Assembly (NCBI GenBank): GCA_947034885.2
Contig: OX344751.2
Coordinates: forward strand, 620,001 to 684,000
Source of the DNA: Thuidium tamariscinum
Lineage: Eukaryota; Streptophyta; Bryopsida; Hypnales; Thuidiaceae
Length of the DNA: 64,000 nucleotides
Direction: 5' to 3'
Part shown: positions 22,248 to 31,978 of the stretch, piece after piece
How positions within the stretch are numbered: position 1 is the first letter of the stretch
Layout of the letters: the number at the start of each line of letters is the position of its first letter
The notes under the pieces: generated by a model
Told to the model about the DNA's origin: nothing
Database searches by the model: none
The model's input: only the letters and a program-made list of their open reading frames with translations
Translations under genes and position numbers: made by a program

Positions 22248-23610
22248 TAATATGCTCACAAATTTCATGCTCATGCCTCATGGAGTCATGGCTCTTAGCT
22301 CACAAGCTCTTTGTTGCAAGCTCTCATACTAGTGTCGTTGAAAGTGAACGTGTTCAAATTACTTGTTAAATTGTGTTAAAGGATTTTCATTATTTTGTCA
22401 TTTTTTATTTTTATTTTTTTTAAAAATATTTTGTCATATTTTTAAATAGTCACTTGATTGCTTGAAGTCAATGACATTGACATGTTTGTTGGCCCTTTAG
22501 TGTGCAATTTTTTTTCCCAATAATAGACAATATTGAGTAAAATTACAATTCCCAAAATGTTATAGGTTTTTTTTGTCCATAGTACTCTATAGTATAAGGG
22601 ATTTTTTTCCTCTAGTAATTTACATCCTTAAAGATTTAAAATAGACTTAAGAGATATGGGACTTCAAACAACAAAGGACCCAAACATTTGAGACTTCATT
22701 CACTTCAAGAGTTCAAGTTGGTAGTAATTAAATAAAATATGATGAGCCTTTATCCGTATAGTGAAACTAAAAAGTCCTTGATAATTGTATCCTCCATTTC
22801 TTTGCTCCTCAATCCTTACGTGCAAAGATTTTTAGGTGATTTTTTAGATTAGAGATGAATTAGAGATGAATTGACATGATTGACTAGTGCATGTATTCAG
22901 AATTTGAATTTTCTATTAAAAATTTCCGATCATTATGAAATATGAATTTATGAAGAAAGCTTAAAAGAAACTAATATTCAATACTTAATCCTTGAAGGGC
23001 AAAGGGGGACATAATGTACTTACTCGAAATTTTCAATGACAAATTCCCGATAGGGCAAAACTAATTTAAGTCTTCATTCTTAATACACAAAGAAAATTTT
23101 TATTTTATTTTCAAATTTTATTTATTATAAATCTGAAAAATATTACCCTAAACCTAGAGTTCTAGAATTATAGTGTGAATGTATGATAGAAAATACCAAA
23201 TAATTAGAATGATTCCAATTTTCTGGGAAGATGTTTCTATTTATGGAATGATAATAAAAGATTTATAAAATTTGAAAATTTACACATATATAGTTTTTAT
23301 AAAAATGTTAAGATCCAATTTGGCCAATTTCCCTATTTTTTACAAATTGAAAAATAAAAGTGCCTATTTCCATGAGCCATTTGTATTTTTCTAGTTCACC
23401 ACTTCACCTACTTAGAAACCTTTTCTACACTTTTCCTTCATCGGATATCTTCTTCTAGAAGAAATATACATTCCCTATATTTTTTATATTTTTTAAAAAT
23501 TGTTTTTGTATTTTGAAAGTACTCCCGGAAAATCAAGAGTACTATGGCCAAAGTGTACCAAAACCGGTCAACCCTCCTATGAAGATAGGCTGTTTGTTTG
23601 TTTGGATGTT

Positions 23611-23905
23611 TGTTACGTTGAGATCTCCCGGACCGTGAGTCCCCCGAGTGCGTGTTTGGTACCATTGGAAAGCCCTCGGCGAGGAGGGGTGCACGGGCTT
23701 TGATTCATGGTGTTCTGACCTACGGCATGAAAGTTATTGAATTTTGAAGTTTCTATATGTTACGTTGAGATCTCCCGGACCGTGAGTCCCTCGGGTGCCT
23801 ATTTGGTACCGTCGGAAAGCCCTCGGCGAGGAGGGGTGCACGGGCTTTGATTCACGGTGTTCCAACCTACGAAATGAAAGTTATTGAATTTTGAAGTTTT
23901 TATAC
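23611..23905 (+). repeat. 147-bp direct duplication, GC-richer than surroundings
   Basis: Two adjacent copies start at 23611 and 23758 with TGTTACGTTGAGATCTCCCG. Both contain GGAAAGCCCTCGGCGAGGAG and GGTGCACGGGCTTTGATTCA. They are about 90% alike by eye. The origin is not recognised. Confidence 0.8.
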
Positions 23906-25304
23906 ATTTATAAAAATATTTTTTTCTTTTCTTTTAGACCGTGGCAACGGCACGGGCCACCCTAGTCTTTCTTGAACTTACGATAAATGGTCTACAACAT
24001 AAAATTCTTTGAAAGATCTAACATGTTGAATACTTGAATTAGAATTTGAACAATTTTAATTAAAAGAAAGTTGTCGAACTTGTCAAAATGTAGACAATTT
24101 TTTCAATTTACAACAAATTCCAAGAAGCTCAAAATAGGCCTTGGCGCCTTGTCATTAAGGAGTTAATGGCTTTACGTGTGGAGAAGTTTCTTGTGCCATT
24201 CCATGTTTGATAGTTTTGCTATAGATCTTGAATAAAGTACAAGATTTCAATTTAGAAATTTTGAATGGAAACGAAATTTAATTCCAAATATTCGGTTTTG
24301 TTACCTTTTATGAATAGCTAATTGGTTAAGTTTGAATGTCAAAATGAAGTTATAAATTTGTAATGGGAGAAACCAAGAAAATATTGAAAGGCACTATATT
24401 TTTTTATTTTCTTTAATGATTTTAGATTGGCTTACTGACATATTGGATATTTGGATGAGGAAATGGAGTTTGTCATCATGCTTTACAATAATTTGGTTAT
24501 TACATTTTGGAAGAATGGATGTAAATTCATTTATTCATGGTATATTTAACTTCTTTATCTTATATACTATTATAGATTGAATTCCTTTATTTTGTTTTGT
24601 TTGCAATATTTTCAAAGAAGGAAGAAAATGATAGATAGTACTGAACTATGTTGTTTAGAAATCATTTAAACCATAGGGATGGTCAATTATGTTATTCCAT
24701 CAACACTTTTTTGCCATTTTGGCATGTACAATAATTTTCTACCTTTGCCTATTTACAATTTATTTCCCTTATCATATATAATTTGAATAGTTTTAAAACC
24801 TTTTAATACAATATCAAATTTGTTTTTTTCGTAAATATAGAAGAAGACTACTATTTTTTAACTACTTGCAAAACCATTTCTAGATACATGAGAGGTTCCT
24901 CAGAAATAAATTATTGAAAATAGATATCTTTTTTTTGGTGAACTATTATCTTCAAAGATTATAGAAAGTTACAACACAAAGGATTTTTCGATTTCAACCA
25001 TACAAAATTCTTACAAATTTGGGACTTCACGACTTTAGGGGATGCTAACTTCGTAGAAGTCACTGAACTAATCATTAACCAGTAAATGGCCAGGGCCTAT
25101 TTTGAGCTCCTTTGAATTTGCTTTCATTAAAACGGAATGTAAACATTTTCATAAGTTTTTATTATTTCACTCTTGATTAGAAATGACAAACATTATCATC
25201 AAAGGTTGCATAGGAAAAAAAATATATCACTTATAGAGTGAAAGACTATAATATTTGATAATGAAGGTGTTAAAACAACAAAAGAACTAGAAGCCCCAAA
25301 CCCG

Positions 25305-25573
25305 AAGGCGCGGTCGCCCATCCCGCAAACGCGCACCCGTGGTCGCGCACCCGCGGTCGCCCATCCCGCGAACGCGCACCCGCAGTCGCCCAGCCGCGGT
25401 CGCCCGTCCCGCGAACGCGCACCCGTGGTCGCGCACCCGCGGTCGCCCGTCCCGCGAACACGCACTCGTGGTCGCGCACCCGCGGTCGCACCCCACGAAC
25501 GCGCACCTTCCTGGACTCGTGGTCGCCTTGAATGCGCAGTCGCCCTTGCGCACGCGCCCTAGGCGACTGCGGG
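25305..25573 (-). repeat. GGTCGC array upstream of gene B
   Basis: Alternating words CCGCGGTCGCCC and CCCGCGAACGCGCACCCG make a locally higher-order array of about 50-60 bases per period. On the strand of gene B the units read GGTCGC towards the gene. The unit differs in spacer from the other arrays, suggesting independent local amplification. Confidence 0.85.
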
Positions 25574-25665
25574 TACTTAAGCAGTCGCCCCGACCCGTAG
25601 TCCACCTCCCTTGCTTTGCGCATTGACCTTCACCCACTTAGATGTGGCTGATTGCGTGCCCGTGA
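25574..25665 (+). promoter_or_regulatory. Core promoter and leader module of gene B
   Basis: The sequence GGCGACTGCGGGTACTTAAG then CAGTCGCC (TATA-like word 25574-25581) is almost the same as the kinase promoter. TTTGCGCATTG, TTCACCC, GTGGCTGATTGC and TGCCCGTGAG follow in the same order and spacing as before the kinase gene. Confidence 0.6.
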
Positions 25666-25915
25666 GCAAGGGATTCCATACTTCACGTCGGGATTTGCCA
25701 TTTTTGCGCTCGAGCTCTGCACATGCTTGGCATACTGTTATGTATGAGTATGTGCCTTTTTTTTTATAAAAAAAAAATTTTGTAAATGCATATAGGTTTG
25801 TAAATGTGTAGTTTGCTTGTTCTAGGGATTTAGGTTTTTAGAAAAGAACATTTTAGTCGTAGAACAATTAGTTAAGTTAACCATAGAGTAGCATAGTACT
25901 CAGGTAGCAATAGTT

Positions 25916-27412
25916 ATGGAGGATGAGACTGGAGCAGCCCAGCCTAGTACAGGCAAACCATTGACTTCACCACAGAAGAGGGCAGCTCGAGACAAGGACC
26001 GTAAAAGGAAGGGGAAATGTCACAAGAAGCGAGTGCCTCTCCTTCAACATCTAAAAATCAAGGCTTTTTTGGGTTGGAGGACTGAACCTGAGCCTTGGAC
26101 TTACAAAACAGTCAACAAATATGTTGATTGGTGCCACATCAACAAGTTGTTTCCACATTGGCGCCACAAGATTCATTTGGGGCAAAACAAGGCCAATCTT
26201 GCATATTGCAAAGATGAAGACTTCACACTCAGATGCTTGGAAGTATGGATGAGGTTGTATGGGGAGACCAAGCCATATAGAAATGACAATTTCTGTTTCT
26301 TCCTGGTCCAAATGGTGTATGTTGAAAACATATTGAAGAAAAAAGTGGACTGGTCAACATTGAAGGAGCTTCTAGTTGGAGACCATGTGGAAGAAGCATC
26401 TATTGTGGCAGAAGGTGAAACAATTGATGTGAAGAAGTCATTGGCACGAGTGAAGCTTGGGAAGTTAGCTGTTTTGGATGAAGACGTAGTATGGTCGCCT
26501 AATTCTAGCTCGGATGAACACACCCATGAATACGATGGGTATAATTTCCAGAGCGACGATGAGGATGTTGGCATGGGCGACCAAAAAAAGGCCTTGGAGT
26601 TGGAACTTGCCAAGAAAGGCAAAAGAAAGGTGGAGGACCGAGGGACTCCATCAAACATTCCAAAACAAGTCAGGGAGGGTCATGAGCATATGGAAGTAGG
26701 CCAAAAAATTGTTGAAGGCCTCCAAGATGGGAGAGTAGGTGATGGAGAAGAGAGTGTGGACATTATCCAAGCTCAATTAGATTCAACAATTGAGGCCTTG
26801 GATTTGGTGAAAAGACATGTGTTAGAATTGCGCCAAATAAGAGCATTGGAACTTAGTGCTAGCACAACTGCACACACCATCCCTATGTTGAAGGAAGAGA
26901 TGAAGGCTATACATAGGGCCATCTCTGAAAATGACGAGCGCCTAGCTTCTATGAAAAAAAGTAGAGATCTTTATTACAAGAAGAAACAAGAGAAGCGTGG
27001 ACACCCAATGGACGTGTATGCCATACTTCAACAAAAATTGAGAATTCTTGAACGCGAACGTTGGCGGGTGCACAATGACGTAAGAGTCCTCAATCGGCAA
27101 ATAGATGAGGAAGAAAAGACCAACTACGTTGCTGCTCTACAATGTGCCTCAGAGCTAGATTTTCTCGCTATGGCTCCTCAATACGGTACCACAGAAGAAG
27201 AAGTATCAGTATTGTGGAAGCTTGTAAAGCTACATGAGAAGAAATTTGTGGAATCAGTGAAAGAGGTGGGACAATTGGATTCACAAATTAAATTTGAGCA
27301 CGCTTGGATGAAGTGGAAAGTGCGTACTACAGCTCAAGGTGTTACTCGTAAAGACCTTGAAGAGATAGGTCCAGAACCCAAAGAAGAAGATTTTTGTAAT
27401 ACCACACGTTGA
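25916..27412 (+). CDS. Cargo protein B: CHHCC-domain and coiled-coil protein, 498 aa
   Basis: The family is not recognised. The N terminus is basic (RDKDRKRKGKCHKKR). The shared domain follows at about residues 70-145: WCHINKLFP, RHKIH, NKANLAYC and RC with spacing C-H-x9-H-x13-C-x8-C, then VYVENILKKKVDWSTLK. An acidic serine patch (VVWSPNSSSDE, then QSDDEDVG) and long coiled coils rich in Glu, Lys, Arg and Leu occupy the rest. The start is the first ATG after the promoter module that opens this frame. The stretch preceding it (25700-25910) has no longer frame. B aligns with A and C across the first 150 residues and diverges after that. Its likely oligomeric nature is inferred from the coiled coils, and its function is unknown. 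Confidence 0.8.
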   Translation: MEDETGAAQPSTGKPLTSPQKRAARDKDRKRKGKCHKKRVPLLQHLKIKAFLGWRTEPEPWTYKTVNKYVDWCHINKLFPHWRHKIHLGQNKANLAYCKDEDFTLRCLEVWMRLYGETKPYRNDNFCFFLVQMVYVENILKKKVDWSTLKELLVGDHVEEASIVAEGETIDVKKSLARVKLGKLAVLDEDVVWSPNSSSDEHTHEYDGYNFQSDDEDVGMGDQKKALELELAKKGKRKVEDRGTPSNIPKQVREGHEHMEVGQKIVEGLQDGRVGDGEESVDIIQAQLDSTIEALDLVKRHVLELRQIRALELSASTTAHTIPMLKEEMKAIHRAISENDERLASMKKSRDLYYKKKQEKRGHPMDVYAILQQKLRILERERWRVHNDVRVLNRQIDEEEKTNYVAALQCASELDFLAMAPQYGTTEEEVSVLWKLVKLHEKKFVESVKEVGQLDSQIKFEHAWMKWKVRTTAQGVTRKDLEEIGPEPKEEDFCNTTR

Positions 27413-29299
27413 AGTGAAGTATTATAGGGTTGTGCTTTGATTTTGCGTTTTGGACAAATGTGTCTAATTTTAGGATGTAATTTTTTGGTAATTAATGTAA
27501 AAAGCAATTTTCGGAAAAAATGTGCAAGTCGTGAGGATATTTTATTGAAGATGTGAAATAGTATTATGATAGTTTAGGACATAACCACTTGAATAATTGT
27601 TCCACCAATTGAAAACCCTACCCAAATCAATATAAAATCAATTATTTTCTGTTGTTTAGGAGTTAGGACATTGTAATGACAAATGTTTATCTATAAAAAA
27701 GAACCAATAATGATTAACTTCTAAAGGAAGAATGTCAAATTTTTCGAAAAATTACTTTGTGGTGCCATTTCTGTTGCATTCATCCAAAAGAAGACTTTTT
27801 TTTCCATAATATCCAACCGTAGGATCTTGTACTTTGCTTGCCTAAGATCATGTGGTGAAATGTTTAGGAAGTTTGACCGGACAGATTGAAAGATATGGCC
27901 ATCGAAAGTTCGAAATAAAGTTTTCCGAGATGCAATGCCTATAAATGGAGAATACAAAATACTAATTACATTCATTTGCTAGAAGAAATACTTCATGTTT
28001 TTATGGTGGAATGAAAGTGGAGTTTTAAGAAAAATAGATTAGGTACATTTCCAATTTCCAGTTGTGGTAATAATAAAAAAATTATGATATTTTTTAGCAA
28101 ACTTTGATAATCTTTTTGGCATAGTAAATTAACAGTCATTGATAAAAAGAGAACTTTCTAAAAAAAATTGTGTGACAAAGTTCACTTATTTTTTCCAAAG
28201 ATCCATTTGAGAATTGAGATTTCAAGCTTCTGATCAAAAGTAATGTGCAAAAATCATAGAAGGCTTCAAAGGCCAAAAAATTACCAAAAACTTCAAAATT
28301 ATTTCTCCTTTTTATCCATAAATTTTGAAATAAAGATCCAAATGTCAAATCAATTCTTGGACATTTAATTGAACTTCAATTCAACCCTTTTTTTGGTTTA
28401 GAAATTTCCTTCAAAAATTCATTTATTATACCTAATGGATGTCCGAAGTGTGTTGATTTGGTTTCAAATTATATGATTTCTAATTATAATATGGATTCTA
28501 GACTTTGTAGAGAATTCAAATAATACGTGATTTTTTGAAAAATGAATCTATATTTGTACAATCCTAGGTTTACAAATACATTTGCCTATGGTTTTCAAAG
28601 AACATAAAATTAGGAAAATAAATTTTCCTCTAATATGTCAATGAACAATGAATTATGGAAAAACAAAATTCATGAGACATATTTTGTCTATATTATTCCA
28701 TAAAAGTATGTATGTAAAAAAAAATTTGAACCTTCAACTTCTCTCATTGTTCATTTTTTGATATTTATCATATAAATTATTAGAATAAAAAAATGCGGTC
28801 TTCTTGTATGGGATTTAATGATCAAAGTACCTTTCTTTCATTCAAAAATAAAACCGACGTAGGCTACTTCTTTCCATGATCCAACATGAAAGAGTACTTT
28901 GTTATAAAACAAGAATAAAAAACAAATCAATTTCCTTAATACAAAGATTCAATTCGTATTTATAGAAATGAAGCCATTCACTATTTAGATAAGTGCAAAC
29001 AATAGAATTTCTATACAGTAAGGTAAAGCCGAAAAAAAAGTATATATTAAAAAGAGATAAACACAAAATTGTTATGAAATAACAATTAATGAAGAAAACC
29101 TACTAGAATCCATCAAATAAAACTATAACAATAACACATAGGCTAATACTTCACAATGCAAATAGTGATGAAGTTCCATCGTATTATCGTATAAGAAGAC
29201 TCTAAGAGCCTTCTTTTATATATATAGTATGACGAAAAGTCACAAGTGACCTAGATGATTACGAGGCTAGCTATAGAACCATAGTTAGCATCTTAAACC
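27413..29299. other. AT-rich spacer between genes B and C
   Basis: No gene seen. Bases 27718-27960 match part of the TTAA-flanked repeat family (compare 55140-55320), including the word CCGTAGGATCTTGTACTT. The 3' ends of the convergent genes B and C both lie against this spacer. Confidence 0.55.
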
Positions 29300-31573
29300 C
29301 TAAACATTTGGGTCTTCATGTGCATTGCTTGATTCACCACGCTCGTGGTTGGATGATTCTCCAACCACAAGTTTGCGCTTGGCGCGAGTGCGTGAAGCTG
29401 GTCCATTCGCATTTAGAATGGATTCTAAGACGTTGGAATCCTTCAAGGCTTGGAGGGTCCTCATGGTCTGTGGAGAGTGTTTCTCCAACAAATAGTCAAC
29501 AGTTTGACTCGTGTAGTAGGGCCCATATGTAGAGTCCAGCAATGCCATACTAGTAAGATCTTCTTCAGAGGCATTTGCAGTCTGGTCGCACACTCTTTTT
29601 CCTTCAAAATCCCAACGGTGACATTCCGGATGACGTCCCCACATGAAGCTTTGTGATTGTTTATCGAAAAATCCACCAAGGCATTGGAAAAAAAATGCCC
29701 TTCGTCCCTCGTTCTGTGGACCGTTTCCCATGAGCTTGGATGCAACTTGCACGATCTCTTCTGGGTCAGTTTCCCAATTCAATTGAGAACTATCTGTGCC
29801 CTTTTCTTGATCATGTTGGCCTTGTCGCCAACTCCAAATCAGGTCTCGGCCCCATAATCTGGTCTCCGGAGTTGTGTCACCTATGTGTTCCCAAGAGGGC
29901 GGCATATATGTCATCAAGTTGAACAAGGCGTATAAACGATCATGGAATGGGGTTGAACAAATAACACAACGTCTCTGTATGAGGCATTGTGTAATTAGAC
30001 ATTGAGGATGGTATACGTGCACGCATGATCCAAGTGCCCATCCTCCTTCAGGGCCGAAGGATTCTTGACATATAGGACATTTTGTATGGTCCAAAACAAA
30101 AGTTGCTGGCTTTGGCCACAAAAGTTGTCGTTGTTTCTCATCTACGTGGCACGACATCTGGTTTTTGTGGTCCCAACCAAGCTGTGTCCAATTGATTCCT
30201 TCATTTCCAGGGGTGTTCAACATAGGCATATTCTCAGGAAACATGTCCTCCATAAATGCCCATGATGTGAGTCCATTCTCACGTTTAGGGGCATTTGCGA
30301 CGAAGTTCTTTGAAATTTTGTCCAACTCCTTTGCAACTTGCTGTGATCTGTTCACGGAGAGAATGCACGCAACCTTCCAGTGATAGTATGTTGCTGCCAA
30401 CTCATTCAATCGTGCACGAAGCATCTTGTTTTCCTCTCGAAGGCCTAGTTTCTTCGGAGATGGTACCGGTACTGGGAGTGGAAGTGATGGAAATGAAAGT
30501 GAATCTTGAGTCTCGTGAACACCATCTGCCCCCATGATAGCATCTTCCGTGACGGTAGGCAAAATCGTAGTTGGCAATACTGAAGAACGTTTGACACGCT
30601 TGCCAGGAGGAGTACACTCAATGAGACCGCTAGTGAGGTCTTCCACGACCCTCTCCAAATGATGAGGATCATGTTCAATGAAACCTTCGTCCATATCTGA
30701 CAAAGTAATCGTCTCATGTTGTTTTTGTCGAAGGCGTTGAAGTTCTTTGGCTTGTTCTAAAATGAGAGCATTCTTCTGGTCCAAATTTGATTGCAATTTC
30801 TTCACATCAGATTGGAGTGAAGCAATTGTCGTGTCTTTGGTCTTCAAGAGGTCAAGAGCCTTATTGAGAGCCGTGGTTGAATCCCCTTGAGCTAAAAGAA
30901 CAGGAACGCTCGCATCCACAGGCGTTTCATCATTTGGTTCGAAGTCGAAGACATCGGTCGCATTTTGCAGTGGTAATGATGGACTGCGAACTGTTGCTGA
31001 GGTCGATCCAAGTCCGATTTGATTCGGCGAGCGTGGAACCTTAGAGGGGCGTCTAGGTTTCCGTCCTCGTGATGATGAAGCTCCTCTGACAGCTGGATCT
31101 TGAATTACTGGTACAGGGGCAATTTGTGGAGCAATCCGTATTGGCCTTGGAGCATGTGTGCCATCGGAATCGCTATCTTCTTCAGATTCCGATGTGATAA
31201 CTTTGATGACACTCTTATCGAAAGGATCTTTTCGAATTGGTCCAAGTCCACCCTCCGGAAACTTCAAGACTCCTCTTGGTATTGATCCAATTTCTAGAGG
31301 TGAAACATACATACTTTCCTTGATGGTGGACCAATCCACTTCTTTTTTTAGAACCACCTCAGCATACGCTCCTCGAGCAATGGAAAGCGTGACTTCATTC
31401 CTTTCTACAAAAGGAGTGTTGTAGAGGACTTGCCAAATTTCGATGCACCTTTGAACAAAAGCAGGATTTTCACAATATTTCAAGTTCGCCTTGTTTGTGT
31501 GCCGATTGTGATGATGGCGCCATGCCGGAAACAATTTCCCAATGTGACACCATTCAATGTAGTCTTCGCACAT
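29300..31573 (-). CDS. Cargo protein C: CHHCC-domain, coiled-coil and RING-H2 protein, 757 aa as read
   Basis: This is a probable E3 ubiquitin-ligase-like protein. From the Met at 31573 the shared domain comes first: WCHIGKLFP, RH, NKANLKYC and RC in the C-H-x9-H-x13-C-x8-C spacing, then VDWSTIK. An acidic serine stretch follows (VITSESEEDSDSD), then basic RGRKPRRPSK and a coiled coil near 235-290. A RING-H2 finger lies at about 499-540: CPIC, then CVH, HPQC and CVIC. About 210 further residues of unknown type end in a basic RTRAKRK stretch. RING-H2 fingers recruit E2 enzymes; the substrate is unknown. Homology to A and B continues upstream of this Met as far as 31774, past one in-frame TAG at 31604-31606 where A and B have Trp. 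The protein is therefore either shortened by about 67 residues or recently damaged. Confidence 0.78.
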   Translation of the reverse strand: MCEDYIEWCHIGKLFPAWRHHHNRHTNKANLKYCENPAFVQRCIEIWQVLYNTPFVERNEVTLSIARGAYAEVVLKKEVDWSTIKESMYVSPLEIGSIPRGVLKFPEGGLGPIRKDPFDKSVIKVITSESEEDSDSDGTHAPRPIRIAPQIAPVPVIQDPAVRGASSSRGRKPRRPSKVPRSPNQIGLGSTSATVRSPSLPLQNATDVFDFEPNDETPVDASVPVLLAQGDSTTALNKALDLLKTKDTTIASLQSDVKKLQSNLDQKNALILEQAKELQRLRQKQHETITLSDMDEGFIEHDPHHLERVVEDLTSGLIECTPPGKRVKRSSVLPTTILPTVTEDAIMGADGVHETQDSLSFPSLPLPVPVPSPKKLGLREENKMLRARLNELAATYYHWKVACILSVNRSQQVAKELDKISKNFVANAPKRENGLTSWAFMEDMFPENMPMLNTPGNEGINWTQLGWDHKNQMSCHVDEKQRQLLWPKPATFVLDHTKCPICQESFGPEGGWALGSCVHVYHPQCLITQCLIQRRCVICSTPFHDRLYALFNLMTYMPPSWEHIGDTTPETRLWGRDLIWSWRQGQHDQEKGTDSSQLNWETDPEEIVQVASKLMGNGPQNEGRRAFFFQCLGGFFDKQSQSFMWGRHPECHRWDFEGKRVCDQTANASEEDLTSMALLDSTYGPYYTSQTVDYLLEKHSPQTMRTLQALKDSNVLESILNANGPASRTRAKRKLVVGESSNHERGESSNAHEDPNV

Positions 31574-31774
31574 TTGAATTGACCAAGGCTCCTCCTCCTC
31601 GCTCTAGCCTTTAAATGCGGGGTGATCAGGATTGTTCAGCACGTGTAATCGCTTGCGATGAGTATTGCCTCTGCGCTTCCGATTTTTGTCTAGTATAGAC
31701 TTCCTCGCAGCATAAGTGATTCGTGTATTGCGTGGAACAACGGGGGGCACCTCCGGGGTCTGCTCTGTAGCCAT
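31574..31774 (-). pseudogene. N-terminal coding segment of gene C, separated by an in-frame stop
   Basis: From the ATG at 31774 the frame reads MATEQTPEVPPVVPRN and then a basic stretch (LDKNRKRRGNTHRKR) that aligns with the basic N termini of A and B. A TAG at 31604-31606 follows HPAFKG. In B the matching place reads FLGWRTEPEPW, so the simplest history is Trp TGG to TAG. Beyond it the frame continues as SEEEEPWSIQ into the 757-residue reading. Confidence 0.75.
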
Positions 31775-31930
31775 GAGATAAGTTGGTGTTCAAAACACCA
31801 ATAAGGAAACGTGGATGGATGAAGAAAGAAGTAATTATTCAACCCGAAGTTAATGCATGCAGCCAATGAAGGATGCAAGACGAAGAGCCTCGATGGAGAA
31901 TTAAGGTACCAATGCCTTGTGCGAGCACGG

Positions 31931-31938
31931 CTTTATAG
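31931..31938 (-). promoter_or_regulatory. TATA-like box of gene C
   Basis: The gene strand reads CGCGCCTATAAAGCCGTGC, 157 bases before the upstream ATG at 31774. About 40 bases separate it from the array. CATTGGCTGCATGCAT in the leader resembles the GTGGCTGAATGCATG word of the kinase leader. Confidence 0.6.
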
Positions 31939-31978
31939 GCGCGAGTACGGGTAAAATCCAGGGCACGTGCGAATCAGA

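Larger units (their letters stand above)
20861..25304. other. AT-rich spacer with nested inverted-repeat element
   Basis: No gene seen. It contains a 1.1-kb long inverted repeat (21155-22247), a GC-richer 147-bp direct duplication (23611-23905), an end of the TTAA-flanked repeat family near 24125-24155 (AATAGGCCTTGG), a further such end near 25074, and a copy of the 90-bp dispersed module at 25170-25262. Confidence 0.6.

Noticed and set aside
25199-25637. Overlapping frames of about 90-117 residues before gene B
   Set aside because: These again are array translations, with repeating GDRG/ARPR patterns in all frames.
28780-29060. Possible organelle-derived insert
   Set aside because: The texture of the sequence recalls chloroplast spacer DNA, but I cannot tie it to a specific organelle gene by eye.
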